Source: Tamarix chinensis (taxonomy: Eukaryota; Streptophyta; Magnoliopsida; Caryophyllales; Tamaricaceae). From it: a DNA stretch of 64,000 bases. Under the pieces are notes generated by a model. That model had not been told where the DNA came from and ran no database searches. It saw nothing but the letters and a program-made list of their open reading frames with translations. Where the stretch lies: NCBI GenBank assembly GCA_030549775.1, contig CM060174.1, positions 65,916,566 through 65,980,565 on the forward strand, read 5' to 3'. Of the stretch, positions 36,701 to 42,950 are shown in pieces. How positions within the stretch are numbered: the first letter of the stretch is position 1; each line of letters opens with the position of its first letter. Position numbers and translations under genes: made by a program.

Positions 36701-39700
36701 GAAGGTTAATTAGAGAGAGTAAGCCTTTAATAAATTATCCAAGCTCATACTACATTCTAGTCACAAAAGATGAGGAGCCCAAGAGTTATTAGGAATTACT
36801 GTCATTTGATGATAAAAATCTTTGGCTCGATGCTATGAAGGAAGAGATGGATTCCTTGAAAAAGAATGATACTTATGAGTCAATGAAGCCTCCTACGAGT
36901 AGGAAAGTCTTAAAGAACATGTGGGTTTTCAAGAACAAGAAAGATGGTGAGAAGATTATGAAGTGGAAAGCTAGATTGGTGGTTAAAGGATGTAACCAAA
37001 AAAAGGGCATCAACTTTGATGAAATCTTCTCTCCAGTGGTCAAGATGAAATCAAGACCGTGCTAGCTTTAGCTACAAGTCTTGGTCTTGAGTTGGAGCAA
37101 CTTGATGTGAAAATTACTTTTTTACATGGTGACTTGCATGAAGAAATCTACATAGAACATCCTAAAGGATTTGAAGAGAAAGGGGAAGAGAAACTTATTA
37201 ACAAGTTGAAGAAGAATCTTTATGGGCTTAAACAGGCACCAAGGCAATGGTACCAAAAATGTGATTTGTTTATGACAAGTAATGGTTATGAGTGGACTTT
37301 TACCAATCCTTGTGTGTATTTCAGAAAGTTCCCTAGAGGTAACTTTATCATCCTTCTATTATATGTTAATGATATGCTGGTAGTTGGACAAGATGCAAAT
37401 ATGATTTAAAATTTGAAGAAAGACTTGTCCAAGTCATTTGACATGAAAGACTCGGGTCCAGCAAAATAAATCTTAGGTATGGATTGAGATTGCTCGTGGC
37501 AGGAAATCTAGAAAATTGTGGCTATCACAAGAAAAGCATATTGAATGGGTGCTTGAAAGGTCCAATATGAAAGATGCTAACCCTATTAATACACCACTAG
37601 ATACGCATTTTAAACTAAGTAAGAGAGCTTGTCCTACAATAGAGAATGAGAAAGAAAGTATGTCATCTATTCCTTACTCTTCTACTATTGGTTCTTTGAT
37701 GTATGTTATGGTATGTATTAGCCCAGATATTGCACATGTTGTTGGTTTGGTGAGTAGATACTTATTCAATAGGGGTAAGGCTCATTGGGAAGCTATGAAG
37801 TGGATTTTTAGATACTTGCAGGGCACCTCCAAACTGAGTTTGTGTTATGGACATGATAAACCTATACTTGAAAGCTACACTGATGTAGACATGACAGGTG
37901 ATCTTGATAGTAGAAAATCTACCTCAGGTTATGTGTTTACATTTTTAGGGGGAGCCATTTCATAGCAATCCAAGTTACAAAAGTGTATATCATTGTCCAC
38001 AACTGAGGTAGAGTATATTGCGGCTGTGGAAGCTAGTAAAGAGACGTTATGGCTTAAGAGGTGCCTTCGAGATTTGGGTTTGAGGTATGGTAAGTATGTA
38101 GTATTCTATGATAGTCAAAGTGCTATTGACTTGAGTAAGAATGAAGTGTATCACAATCGCACCAAGCATATTGATGTTAGATATCATTGGTTGCGTAATG
38201 TGATCAAAGAGAAGCATTTGAAGATGAGGAAATTCTACACCGATAAGAATGGTGTAAATATATTAACAAAGATAGTCCCTAGAAGCAAGCTTTAAGTTTG
38301 TGGTAAGCTTGCTAAGATGAAGGTCAAGTGATCATGGAAGTGATTGTGTCTTCCCCGCATTGGGCCGGAGGGGGAGATTGTTATGGGTCCAGCCTATATG
38401 TATTAGTAAAATGTATATTTTGTTATGTCCTAATAAATGAGCTTATGATAGCATTTTGCTAATCTTAGATCAAGTTCACCTTAGGCTTGTTATTTTGGCT
38501 TCCTAAATAAGCCTTTGGTAAAAATCCTTGTGGTACAAAATAGGGTAGCAAGTGAGGGTATGGATTCAGAAAAATTACACACACAATTAGAAGCAAAAGA
38601 AGAGAGGAATGGTTTAAGAGGAGTGTTGTGCGATTTTTTAGGAACATCTTTTATAAAGTTGTCCATTGCCTCAGATTCCATCGTTTGATTTTGCTAAAAT
38701 TTGGTAAGCTTGTTGGGGATACATAGGGCCTCATTTTGACGGTTGGATCATTATTTTGAGATCGGGTTTGTCTGTTATTTTAGCACGACAAAACCTCTTA
38801 TTCTTGGTGATATTCTTCACATTTGCTCTCTTCTTACTTAATCTTTTATGTATATACTCGTTGGTGCGTTGTGAATTGTTCTGAACTTGATTTGGGTTCA
38901 TTTTGCTCTCAATTTATCATAATAAGAGAAGGAAATAGGGTGGACTCCTCAAACGTCCCTTGGTTTTTACTCTTCACATCAAAGGGGTTTTCTACGTATA
39001 AATCGTATGTGTTAATTGCTTCATTTTTCTGTTATATTTGCTTATACTTGTTGCCCATAATTAGTTTTGCTTGGTGATTTACTTTGGTGAATTATTGGTG
39101 TTGAATTTAGGTTATGTTATTTGGTTGATTGTCTTAGTGTTGATCTTTGTTGGTGTTGTCGTATACTATCCGAACCTTTTACATAGGTGGAAATATGTGG
39201 AAGATAAGAATGAAATAATGTAGAGGATAGATGTATAGAAGTATATATGTTGAGAATAAGGATAGAAATTTGTAGAAGATAAGGATGGCGGTGACACCTC
39301 CTCCTCCATCCATCTATATATATGCATGACTTCCTCCTCATTTAGGACGTCTACGTAGAAAGATGCCTATGCATAGAACATGGCTTGGGGTGTCGTGGAG
39401 CATTACCGCGTTTAGCCGGAGCAATGACAAGAAGAATCTAAAGAAAGCTAGCCTAGCACGGACAGGCTTGAATAGCCGAACACGACTAAGTCACGTGGGT
39501 CAATGGATACGTGTCGATAAAGCCCAATCCGAAACGATTTCTTTCTGTGCCAATATAATGAGAGTTAGATGTGTTCGTTAGAGATAATGTGAAGAGTATA
39601 ATGTCTAGGCACAGATTTGAGGTCTAAATAGAAGAGGTAGTAAGATGGTTAAAAATTTTAGTCTACTGGCTCTATTCCAGATTAGATTTAAGTTATTGAT

Positions 39701-40608
39701 GAAAGCTTTAGCTGTCATGCAGGGAGGATTATTAAATAATTTACATATACATACATACATACATTAAATATATATAAGATCACATACATATATATACACA
39801 TACATCATAAGATTAAATCAATGATAATGAGATAAGATGGCATTACCCACGTTATTAAATAATTTATGCGTGCCTCGTGTAACATGTAAGATTATGGGAA
39901 TTAAGATTACGGAAATAATATATTTAAATGTTAAAGACAAGAAGTTCATGTTGCAATTGTATTATTGTTTTGAAATTGAAGATTTAATATAATATCAAAT
40001 AAATGAATAGATAAATACTACCATTAGATTACACACCAGGGGAGGGAGGGAGGGAGAGAGACAGGGGTGGGGGGGTAAGGAAATTAGGAAAAACCTTCTG
40101 GGGTGATGCGACTAGTTTTTCCTGTCTTCAGATTTGTTTTATAAACCGCAGTCCACGGCTGCCGTCGTTCTTCAGCTGGCTCCATGGTGGAGACGTAGAT
40201 GAGATTGTCTCCCGCAACGCATCCACTATCTTCCATGCGAACACCTTTGAATGTTCCGTAGACATCAGCGAAGTTGAAGACGTTCACTTTCGGCGGGTCG
40301 TCTTCATAGCGAAGAGCTACGTGCAGCGTTTCAAGGTTGCCCGTTCTTTCGGAGACGAAAACCATGCCCCTAACACGGCCAGAGTCGACGTCGGCCTCAG
40401 TGGCTTCCGAAGCCAGTTTGGGACGCTTGAGAATGGCCTTCAGAGCTGCGGGTGGGATGACTCGAGCGTTGTAATTGAAGGACTCTCCGTCGGTCATGTG
40501 GATCTCATCTTGCGCCGACTTTGCCGGAATTGAGCATGAGTATATGTCAATGGGCACCGGAGGTCGATAGGTTGCGAAGAAGGCAATGCTGCCTCTTTTT
40601 TGTGCCAT
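6066..40608 (-). CDS. Beta-propeller protein of the plant DPP6 N-terminal-like (TolB/PD40) family, five exons
   Basis: This is the one host gene in the window: a 730-residue protein made by joining 40608-40095, 16275-15713, 15624-15442, 8169-7968 and 6796-6066. All four introns have GT-AG ends, and the phases (1, 0, 0, 1) match so that the sum is exactly 731 codons with the stop. Repeated PD40 blade motifs are readable: [48 protein letters not shown] and [16 protein letters not shown]. One further blade is completed only across the exon 4/5 junction (NADG then [11 protein letters not shown]), which strongly supports that splice. No signal peptide or membrane segment is evident. The family is common in plants and resembles the non-catalytic propeller of dipeptidyl-peptidase-like proteins; its biochemical role is not established. 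An open frame despite huge introns suggests the gene is still used. Confidence 0.9.
6889..7815. repeat. 45-bp direct repeats bracketing debris in intron 4
   Basis: 6889-6933 and 7771-7815 match at 40 of 45 bases (CAATGG.AGAACAACA start, CTTTTGCTTTTTC end). They bracket the Copia remnant, so the original intron sequence appears duplicated on both sides. Confidence 0.7.
6990..7690 (-). pseudogene. Scrambled Copia pol remnant in intron 4
   Basis: The minus strand carries broken Copia pol pieces. From high to low coordinates: an integrase-like stretch (MWGEV near 7535 and a [22 protein letters not shown] run to about 7460), then [14 protein letters not shown] and VILGIKM at about 7350-7250, which belong late in RT. 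Then come [12 protein letters not shown] and [10 protein letters not shown] at about 7130-7040, which belong at the start of RT. The RT order is inverted relative to an intact element, so the insert is a composite or internally rearranged. Stops are frequent. It lies in the same sense as the host gene. Confidence 0.6.
7968..8169 (-). CDS. Host gene exon 4
   Basis: Bounded by acceptor TATCTATAG and donor GTAACTA, phase 0 in and phase 1 out. It encodes [19 protein letters not shown], then [19 protein letters not shown] and FPSTNADG, typical propeller strands. It is isolated between a 7.3-kb and a 1.2-kb intron. Confidence 0.87.
8461..8631 (+). repeat. Copia-2 5' LTR, internally deleted
   Basis: 171 bp. 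It matches the start and the last 30 or so bases of the 345-bp 3' LTR but lacks the middle, including the CTATAAATACC TATA-box-like segment of the other LTR. Transcription from this copy is therefore unlikely. Confidence 0.9.
8635..8646 (+). promoter_or_regulatory. Copia-2 primer-binding site (tRNA-iMet)
   Basis: TGGTATCAGAGC, 3 bases inside the 5' LTR. Confidence 0.92.
8651..9400 (+). pseudogene. gag: Copia-2 gag
   Basis: A Copia Gag of UBN2 type. The largest open stretch is 8725-9342, with [15 protein letters not shown] near its start and [19 protein letters not shown] near its end, followed by Gly-Arg repeats. The natural start is probably the ATG at 8651, next to the primer site, but that frame is separated from the main stretch by a shift. 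An in-frame TAG also lies just before ENWALRMK at about 8704-8706. Two more TGA codons interrupt the Gly-Arg region at 9340-9380. The CCHC knuckle is carried in the following open stretch. Confidence 0.85.
9421..12689 (+). pseudogene. pol: Copia-2 pol (PR, INT, RT, RNase H), few stops
   Basis: Polyprotein domains in Copia order. CCHC knuckle [14 protein letters not shown] (9481-9525). Protease [13 protein letters not shown] (about 9633). Pre-integrase and integrase at 9886-10683 with the HHCC finger (HMRFGH...CKAC) and DDE residues in [15 protein letters not shown] and [11 protein letters not shown] at 11160-11860 with [28 protein letters not shown] and intact YVDDLIL. RNase H at 12190-12690, including [17 protein letters not shown] and DIFTKPL. 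Stops occur at 9874, 10681, 11290 and 11443, and a frameshift near 12240-12318 separates the RNase H halves. With so few lesions the original reading frame is easy to follow, but no full polyprotein can be made. Confidence 0.9.
12677..13021 (+). repeat. Copia-2 3' LTR
   Basis: 345 bp, TG...CA. It contains a short tandem duplication of GTTCATGAATCAAGTAGTTC at about 12775-12845 and a TATA-like CTATAAATACC near 12890. Confidence 0.9.
13022..13735. other. AT-rich intron 3 segment
   Basis: No gene or domain seen. It contains AT-rich runs and a short TA tract near 13617-13630. Confidence 0.4.
13740..14880 (+). pseudogene. Copia RT/RNase H remnant in host intron 3
   Basis: A second, much older Copia fragment of a different lineage from Copia-2. 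Readable pieces: [16 protein letters not shown] (about 13795), [12 protein letters not shown] (about 13936), [16 protein letters not shown] (about 14020), LGAKP (about 14140), [12 protein letters not shown] (about 14240), then the RNase H region to KALGK and FLSKLDMHV at about 14825-14880. It is riddled with stops and has no LTRs or gag attached. Plus strand, antisense to the host gene. Confidence 0.8.
14885..15441. other. Intron 3 segment without recognised content
   Basis: No ORF, repeat or domain could be assigned. The donor side of host intron 3 (GTACGTATG on the minus strand) is at its right end. Confidence 0.4.
15442..15624 (-). CDS. Host gene exon 3 (61 codons)
   Basis: Bounded by acceptor CTGCAG and donor GTACGTATG, phase 0 at both ends. 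It encodes [14 protein letters not shown] through VYE and contains the blade motif [15 protein letters not shown]. Its ORF is too short and lacks an early Met, so it is easily missed without splice reasoning. Intron 2 between exons 2 and 3 is only 88 bp. Confidence 0.88.
15713..16275 (-). CDS. Host gene exon 2
   Basis: Begins after acceptor CGACAG. The first two bases complete a Gly codon (phase 1), giving [19 protein letters not shown] across the junction. It ends [11 protein letters not shown] before donor GTATAATCC. It encodes several PD40 blades, including [17 protein letters not shown]. Confidence 0.9.
16367..17899 (-). repeat. Gypsy 3' LTR, full length (1,533 bp)
   Basis: The complete LTR copy. 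It contains two copies of the paired palindrome (17487-17527 and 17579-17619). Its last 327 bp (17573-17899) appear identical to 27603-27929, while its first 125 bp or so differ from the other LTR at about 14 positions. Confidence 0.93.
17487..17619. repeat. Paired palindromes in Gypsy LTR
   Basis: Copy 1: AAACACGG-T-CCGTGTTT (17487-17503), then AAACACGGG-ACC-CCCGTGTTT arms (17507-17527). Copy 2: TAACACGG-T-CCGTGTTA (17579-17595), then the same second palindrome (17599-17619). The same pair is at 27609-27649. Confidence 0.95.
17900..17939 (-). promoter_or_regulatory. Gypsy polypurine tract with adjacent 8-bp hairpin
   Basis: In the element sense, an 8-bp perfect hairpin (ATTGCTTG, loop AGGA, CAAGCAAT; 17939-17920) is followed by AAGTATGGGGGTATT, which abuts the 3' LTR and is the expected plus-strand primer. 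A similar module recurs at 19361-19401. Confidence 0.85.
18476..18604. repeat. Long poly-T tracts in Gypsy 3' region
   Basis: Plus-strand T runs at 18476-18501 and 18563-18604 (42 T). They are poly-A in the element sense. Another run of about 27 T is at 21682-21708. They may be assembly-sensitive. Confidence 0.9.
19361..19401 (-). repeat. Second purine-tract/hairpin module after Gypsy ORF2
   Basis: In the element sense, hairpin GTTCATTG / CAATGAAC (8 bp, loop GGGA; 19401-19382) is followed by AAGTAAGGGGGGGTGC. This is the same layout as at the 3' LTR, 35 nt past the ORF2 stop. Confidence 0.75.
19436..20686 (-). CDS. Gypsy second ORF (416 codons), Athila ORF-type protein of unknown function
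   Basis: Lies 1.17 kb downstream of gag-pol in the element sense, where Athila/Tat elements carry an extra or envelope-position frame. The start [11 protein letters not shown] is strongly basic and could be a nuclear localisation signal. The body includes [30 protein letters not shown] and [13 protein letters not shown]. The tail is Pro- and Ser-rich ([16 protein letters not shown]) and ends in a Gln/Met-rich, possibly coiled segment ([16 protein letters not shown]) and PPPPPS. I see no membrane segment or signal peptide, so an envelope role is not supported. It resembles the plant proteins often labelled Athila ORF-1, but this is from memory of the family. No function can be assigned. Confidence 0.8.
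   Translation of the reverse strand: MAPKKKQRAEGQSSRSQSSPTQARHRRNRPNDLGIIFTSPEQQERYDYLSQRRITGTRYLDDGCLHTLGIHNQVMRMLETIGLQHFVYCTNHTYRRLTLEFLSTFELCAEIGDIGDTKNNQGYISFRLLNEDRQLALHELAHIFMLPSQGVRFMLPLFYANRFFAKIGDTTNMPTPDTFRISEAKSSRIFNLVFRYIQRLLATTIFGRGDSTGVVRSIELFFLYSMLEHYSVDTAYFIAKQFQRVSNSKQGDIVIGGLITTICLSLDIPLPEDMPIEAMSTRIDIEHCRLTHLIERRNNAWYLSYQGRVFFPLPNPSKTDPLNPLNWQPNEDEDNPTPLAIEHPILPHGAHPPPPPQSQASSSSSSTFVPEWHLQFQNQVYSQLDSIRANQNQMMEMMKTLYDFHLGSRDPPPPPS
21307..21346. repeat. Diverged paired palindrome ahead of the tandem array
   Basis: AAATACGG-A-CCGTATTT (21307-21323) followed by AAATACGG / CCGTGTT (21327-21346). The first arm pair differs from the LTR version at matching positions, so it stays self-complementary. 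Confidence 0.9.
21354..21681 (-). repeat. 83-bp tandem array between Gypsy pol and ORF2
   Basis: About four units with an 83-bp period (CTGGAATTCTG recurs at 21361, 21444, 21527 and 21610). Each carries the palindrome AACACGG-G-CCGTGTT and a partner element AATACGG...CCGTGTT. A diverged unit precedes it at about 21270-21353. Units are almost identical, so the expansion is recent. Confidence 0.95.
21855..27362 (-). CDS. gag-pol: Gypsy gag-pol polyprotein (1,835 codons, open)
   Basis: One uninterrupted frame starting 93 bp after the primer site. Approximate domains: Retrotrans_gag at residues 150-270 ([14 protein letters not shown]); CCHC knuckle at about 337 ([14 protein letters not shown]); protease at about 660 ([13 protein letters not shown], catalytic Asp); RT at about 960-1130 ([29 protein letters not shown] as the Asp-Asp site); RNase H at about 1255-1380 ([32 protein letters not shown]); integrase at about 1465-1700 with the HHCC finger ([18 protein letters not shown]) and DDE residues in [16 protein letters not shown] and [10 protein letters not shown]. 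No chromodomain follows; the end is [11 protein letters not shown]. All catalytic residues checked are present, so the enzymes could work if expressed. It reads in the same direction as the host gene. Confidence 0.95.
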   Translation of the reverse strand: MCAIFRHSQLRSFAIEHQGQIIPAIDPNSSSPIATRTRRKLEQANQIPSPFEESSTNLEEDDIEDLCSTPYYINPPMAERTLKELAAPIFNPNLLCINYPADNDTCEIKPGLIRALPVFTGFKDNNSMGSSCFTDPNKFLKEFHIACSGMKPNGVSVEKLKLKAFPFALADAAKEWLYDLPAGSVNTWTDMQKVFLEKYFPSSRATNIRKEICGIRQDGGESLHEYWERFKKLCGSCPNHQISEQLLIQYFYEGLSPMDRNMIDAASGGTLVDKTPIEAKRLIANMASNSQYCNRGNTSMSQQVKETNIAELKTQVSNLTALVERVVGEKIPAKVCGICSFTGHPTDMCPTLQEEQQVNAIGGQPFPKRNDPFAPTYNPGWKDHPNLRYGNTQQSGNSYFRPQMYQNQQGANPPPGFFQIPPNQQRPPFQPMPPPQVSQQSSGMPLEDLVKSLATNTLQFQQETRNGIKNLENQVSQLADSLGKMQAQGSSKFPSQTERNPKENASAITTRSGKQLSDPRKMDEEENTNKDTDETKVEEEIKEDSTQTVKTKSHSPIKIPAPFPSRLAKNKKENHDKEIFDIFKKVEVNLPLIDAIKQVPRYAKFLKNLCTNKRKLNENEKVSVGENVSAMLQRKLPPKCKDPGIFTIPCKIGNTRYEKCMLDLGASINVMPLSIFNTLSLGPLKETRVIIQLADRSNTYPEGVIEDVLVQVNELVFPADFYVLDMQDNGLTNPSPILLGRPFLKTSKTKIDVHDGVLTMEFDGEIIKFNIYDSMKFPADGEEVSMIDVIENLTEIVYQLSSADPLELTLTKGIATEKLEELSKLYDVDEEIKEVVDALETFPSRIGKFVDLPLTVDRPVPSIEQPPEVELKPLPDHLKYAFLGDKNTLPVIISSELTSHQEEKLVNVLKKYKSALGWTVADIKGISPSVCMHRILMEEDVKPCRQVQRRLNPIMMEVVKKEVLKLLSVGVIYPISDSSWVSPLQVVPKKTGITVVENDKGEMVPTRVQNGWRVCVDYRKLNSMTRKDHFPLPFMDQMLERLAGHAYYCFLDGYSGYVQVPIAPEDQEKTTFTCPYGTFAYRRMPFGLCNAPATFQRCMVSIFSEYLEKIIEVFMDDFSIHGDTFEECLGNLTLILKRCLETNLVLNSEKCHFMVQQGIVLGHVISSKGIEVDKAKIDLISSLPYPSTVKDVRSFLGHAGFYRRFIKDFSKIAQPLCKLLQKENEFHFDDACQKSFDYLKEKLISAPILQPPDWNFPFELMCDASNFAVGAVLGQRIGKEPHVIYYASRTLNEAQLNYTTTEKELLAIVFALDKFRSYLLGTEIIVYSDHAALKYLLAKKEAKPRLIRWILLLQEFNIRIKDKKGTENGVADHLSRLIKQVEVEAPINEAFPDEQLHVIGNEIPWYADMVNFLVAKVFPSHFTKAQKDKMKSQAKYFVWDDPYLWKQCADQIIRRCIPDSEVLSILHFCHSYACGGHFGPKRTAYKVLESGFFWPTLFRDSHEFCKTCENCQKTGGLGPRNEMPQTPIIACEIFDVWGMDFMGPFPSSFGFKYILVAVDYVSKWVEAKATRTDDAKVVADFLQTNIFARFGIPRAIINDKGSHFCNRTVEALLKKYHVTHRISTAYHPQTNGQAEVSNREIKSILEKMVKPTRKDWSLHLNDALWAYRTAFKTPIGMSPYRLVYGKPCHLPVELEHKAFWAVKKCNMESTEIGKHRRLQLQELEEIRNEAFETALRYKDRTKAVHDKFILRKNFDIGQKVLLYHSRLKLFPGKLRSRWIGPFVVTNVFSHGAVEIKSEKTGKIWKVNGHRLKPYYEGHQVHNLEVVDLTTPNYES
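27455..27471 (-). promoter_or_regulatory. Gypsy primer-binding site (tRNA-Asp)
   Basis: Minus strand reads TGGCGCCGTTGCCGGGG, 6 bases inside the 5' LTR. It is complementary to the 3' end of plant tRNA-Asp, the primer typical of Athila/Tat elements. Confidence 0.93.
27478..27929 (-). repeat. Gypsy 5' LTR, with about 1.1-kb internal deletion
   Basis: 452 bp. It joins the first 125 bp or so of the LTR directly to the last 327 bp (junction ...TTGATGTT|ACTAATAACACGG at about 27602/27603). One copy of the paired palindrome remains at 27609-27649. Confidence 0.93.
27930..28859. other. AT-rich intron 1 segment right of Gypsy
   Basis: No domain or supported gene. Very AT-rich runs of about 28130-28330 contain only low-complexity ORFs. 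Confidence 0.4.
28860..29310 (+). repeat. Probable 5' LTR remnant of Copia-3
   Basis: The segment at 28866-29050 closely resembles 39184-39365, including GGATAGAAATTTGT, CCATCTATATATATG (TATA-box-like) and ACTTCCTCCTCATTTAGGA. A Copia gag start follows at 29331, so this is most likely its 5' LTR. Exact ends and a primer site could not be set. Confidence 0.6.
29331..32995 (+). pseudogene. Copia-3 gag-pol remnant, cut by a CACTA end
   Basis: A heavily decayed Copia polyprotein on the plus strand in host intron 1. Gag: [20 protein letters not shown] and [15 protein letters not shown] from 29331. Protease neighbourhood: [19 protein letters not shown] at about 30383. Pre-[17 protein letters not shown] and [12 protein letters not shown] at about 31880-32040. 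RT/RNase [19 protein letters not shown] at about 32603, then GTLDYGILY at about 32876, ending [12 protein letters not shown] at about 32962. At 32996 the reading stops exactly at a CACTA-type terminus. Stops occur every few dozen codons. A compound AC/ACCC repeat interrupts it at 32320-32346. Confidence 0.8.
33504..34170 (+). repeat. Tandem duplication in CACTA-A leader
   Basis: 33504-33846 and 33857-34170 are diverged direct copies. Both contain TTTCTTTGTTCTTCTTTT, GCATATTTGAAC.TCTTTATG, GCTATATTATCAAACTATTT and a shared end GTATATTGATAGTGCAAATG. Confidence 0.85.
34283..35310 (+). pseudogene. TNP2-like CACTA transposase remnant, internally deleted
   Basis: Starts with a transposase-associated domain: [19 protein letters not shown] at 34283, then [18 protein letters not shown] near 34453. 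TNP2 blocks follow: [19 protein letters not shown] (about 35046) and [12 protein letters not shown] (about 35127). The reading then jumps to LLNVPKK and [17 protein letters not shown] (about 35190-35275), which lie much later in TNP2. The catalytic centre between them is missing. Several stops also occur. It is therefore a defective source of transposase. Confidence 0.8.
35320..38378 (+). pseudogene. Copia-4 pol remnant, 5' truncated
   Basis: Begins within the pre-integrase region ([19 protein letters not shown]) right after the CACTA-A break, so gag and protease are lost. Integrase at 35540-36080 keeps the three acidic positions in [16 protein letters not shown] and [11 protein letters not shown] at 36830-37410: [44 protein letters not shown], and LLLYVNDML, where the first catalytic Asp of YVDD is Asn. 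RNase H at 37510-38295: [44 protein letters not shown]. Stops include those at about 35858, 36077, 36437 and 37963. A purine tract (GGAGGGGGAGAT) follows at 38367-38378. Confidence 0.85.
38379..39183 (+). repeat. Copia-4 3' LTR (right end approximate)
   Basis: Starts TGTTATGGGTCC directly after the purine tract. The 5' copy is absent because the element is truncated, so the right end could not be set by comparison. It is placed where the sequence becomes the Copia-3 type LTR. Confidence 0.6.
39184..39365 (+). repeat. LTR fragment of Copia-3 family
   Basis: About 180 bp resembling 28866-29050. It may be a displaced 3' LTR piece of Copia-3 or an independent partial solo LTR. Confidence 0.6.
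39366..40094. other. 5' end of host intron 1
   Basis: No domain seen. It contains a CATA/TACA-rich stretch at about 39744-39806 and a G-run cluster at 40039-40077. The host donor GTTTTTCC (minus strand) is at 40094. Confidence 0.5.
40039..40054 (+). other. G-quadruplex-type motif near host 5' splice site
   Basis: Four G runs of 3-4 separated by single A bases, then more G runs to 40077. It lies on the template strand 40-55 bp past the exon 1 donor, so the transcript is C/U-rich there. Confidence 0.7.
40095..40608 (-). CDS. Host gene exon 1 (N-terminal 171 codons)
   Basis: Starts [16 protein letters not shown] and ends in TSRITPE plus the first base of a Gly codon, followed by the donor GTTTTTCC. 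Tyr-rich start and [13 protein letters not shown] blade motifs match the family N-terminus. The ATG at 40608 is the first in frame, and a TATA-like box lies about 95 bp upstream. Confidence 0.9.
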
Positions 40609-40702
40609 CCTTTACTTTTGTCTGTGTCTGTGTTTTTACTCTCACGAAGTAAGTCGAAGACGAAGAATGCTTTGATGCAGAAGAACTAACAGACTTGGAC
40701 GT

Positions 40703-40712
40703 CTTTAAATAG
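40703..40712 (-). promoter_or_regulatory. TATA-like box of host gene
   Basis: Minus strand reads CTATTTAAAG, about 95 bp upstream of the ATG, within GC-rich flanks (CGCGCC before it, ACGTCC after it). Position and sequence fit a plant core promoter. The stretch between it and the ATG is pyrimidine-rich, as common in plant 5' leaders. Confidence 0.6.
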
Positions 40713-40926
40713 GCGCGGACGAGATGGGAGCCAAATTAATATTTGCATACCGTAATTATTTTTATTTTATTGACAGGGAAAACCTTTAATAATAAAACCA
40801 CTCAATCAGACCTTGATGGAGGAATACGATATCATAGACTCTAAGATGGCTGAGCAAATGATATTTAATGACTTCAATGCAATCAAATCACGTTAGCTAG
40901 TCTTATTTTATTGAGGGTATATAAGT

Positions 40927-40930
<4 letters not shown>

Positions 40931-40962
<32 letters not shown>
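40931..40962. repeat. (AT)n microsatellite
   Basis: About sixteen AT units without interruption. Confidence 0.95.
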
Positions 40963-40965
<3 letters not shown>

Positions 40966-41454
40966 AAAAAAATCATAATCAGTATATCCAAACTAAAGGA
41001 CATATTTTAAAATAGACGGAGTATAATTTTTATTTTGTGAAAAAATTATTCATTATTAAAAGAGAAAAATGTTATTACATTTGACAACAATAAAACGAGA
41101 CTATGCATCGGCAAAAAGTGCAAAAGATAATATTTAAATCATTATATATTATATTTTTTTATAATTATGTAAAATGTAGTTATACAAAAAGTCTACCCTT
41201 ATAGCATCATGGCACCCGGTTTATCTTCTTTCCATGAGTGGTTTAGAAATTAGTGTTAATCATATACGTACCTAGGCTAACATACAAATCTACCGTTACA
41301 GTACCTTTATAAGCGAGCGACCATATCACTCACACTATTATTACCTAACAAAGACAAAACAATCAAAACATCCCTTGCAAATTATAGAGCATTTGCAAAT
41401 GGTGTACAAAAGCAACTATGAAATAGAAAACCAAAACTAGGTAGTGTACGAAGA

Positions 41455-41900
41455 CAACTATCAAACTAACAAATAAAACCCAAGTAGTGCATGGAGACAA
41501 TTACCAAACCAACAAACCAAAATAATCTAATTAAGTAATTATACAAGATTTGTTTCCATTTTAAATTACTCAAGGAGATATAATATTAACCCGAAGATAT
41601 ATAAGGTACATTAGTTATGTCAATGCACTATGGTAACACAATATCCTCTCAACTTATATCCTAGAGACAACTACAAAACTAACAAACAAAACCCAAGTAG
41701 TTCATAGAGACAACCCACTAAACCAATAAACCAAAATAATTTAATTAATTCATCATACAGGATTTATTTTTATTTTTAATTACTCGAGAGGAGATAATAA
41801 TAACCTAAATATGTATAAATTAAAGTACCAAATCTATACATCGGTCATACTGATGCACCATGGTAACACAATATCCTCCTAACTTGTAACCTAGAGACAT
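41455..41900. repeat. Diverged tandem duplication (about 200-245-bp units)
   Basis: Two direct copies, about 41455-41654 and 41655-41900. Shared phrases include ACAAAACCCAAGTAGT, AACCAAAATAATTTAATTAA-like runs, GGTAACACAATATCCTC and CCTAGAGACA at the end of each. Not identified as a known family. Confidence 0.75.
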
Positions 41901-42711
41901 ACAAGTACTCTAATCATACAATATAGGTGCAGATAGGAAAGTCCATATCCTTCCATTATAGGACATATAATCCTTTAATATCAATAGATTCTATAAGGCC
42001 CATAGATCACCTATAGAGTAGACTAGAGCCTTGGCAAAAATGTTGAAGCATCCGACGAAACCATCAAACCAAATCCAGGGCTCCTACCTCGTTTCTAGGG
42101 TAGATAACCCTAAAAAAGAACCATTCCCAAATCTCAAACTCTTCCACTTTAAATATTAATATAATCATATGATCATAATATATCATATAATGAACAACGA
42201 TTCCACTTTGATATATAGCAATTTTTTCCTTCATTTCCAGTCATTCAAACCAAAAAGTCAACTTTGGAATCCATTCTGATCATCTTAGTCTAATTATTTA
42301 TACTTTTAGGCATAATAAGTCATAAATGATCAAAACTCCCTTATATGTTATTTACTCATTAATTTTCCACTTTAATACCAATTATTATTAGAATTAAGTG
42401 AAATTTATGAGATGACTGAATAATATTAAAATAGGTAAATTAATATAAAATTAAAATTATAAAAAAATTCCAAAGTATTTTTCCCCTAAAACCTTAATTG
42501 TGCATAATTATTTTACCACAAGCAAATATATAGTAGCGTATTATCATACATATATTAAAATAGATAAATTTAACATGCTCTTTCATAAAAATACTTGATC
42601 ACATAGTTATAAAAATTAATAAAAATAATTGATGTATGCACACTTTTCATGAAAATTGTAAGGAAGCATAAATTATACTAACGCATAACACACAAACCTT
42701 AAAACATGTTA

Positions 42712-42945
42712 TGTAACACCCCGAGTCGATATGACCACGTGGGAACTACCTTGGAGTGCTTTTGGATTGATTGGCTGACCCCACTGATTAACACGAGTCC
42801 TTTCAAAGCGCTTTGTCCTCACTCACGTGCTTCCCAAGAAACTATGGAGTTCTTTGGGATGGAATCACCAAAAGGATGGTATATCATATTCATATAAGTA
42901 GCCAAATCGATCCTTATAACACTCGGCTCAAATTGGGGTATTACA
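42712..42945 (-). mobile_element. Solo LTR resembling a Cassandra-type TRIM (5S rRNA-related)
   Basis: 234 bp with ends TGTAACACCCCG and GGGGTATTACA, flanked by a perfect 5-bp duplication, TGTTA (42707-42711 and 42946-42950). On the minus strand it carries 5S rRNA-like phrases in the right order: GATATACCATCC, ATTCCATCCCAAAGAACTCC, AGTTTCTTGGG and GGACTCGTGTT. Cassandra LTRs carry a 5S rRNA-derived segment with RNA polymerase III promoter boxes, which is the basis for the name. Here the centre of the 5S-like part seems shortened, so it would not give a normal 5S fold. Confidence 0.65.
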
Positions 42946-42950
42946 TGTTA

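Larger units (their letters stand above)
40760..42706. other. AT-rich upstream region of host gene
   Basis: No coding sequence is supported. It includes an AT microsatellite (40931-40962), a short MITE-like phrase (GACGGAGTATAAT, about 41013) and a tandem duplication (41455-41900). Confidence 0.5.

Noticed and set aside
41013..41028. GACGGAGTATAAT as a Stowaway-type MITE end
   Set aside because: Only one end is seen; no inverted partner with a TA duplication could be found nearby.
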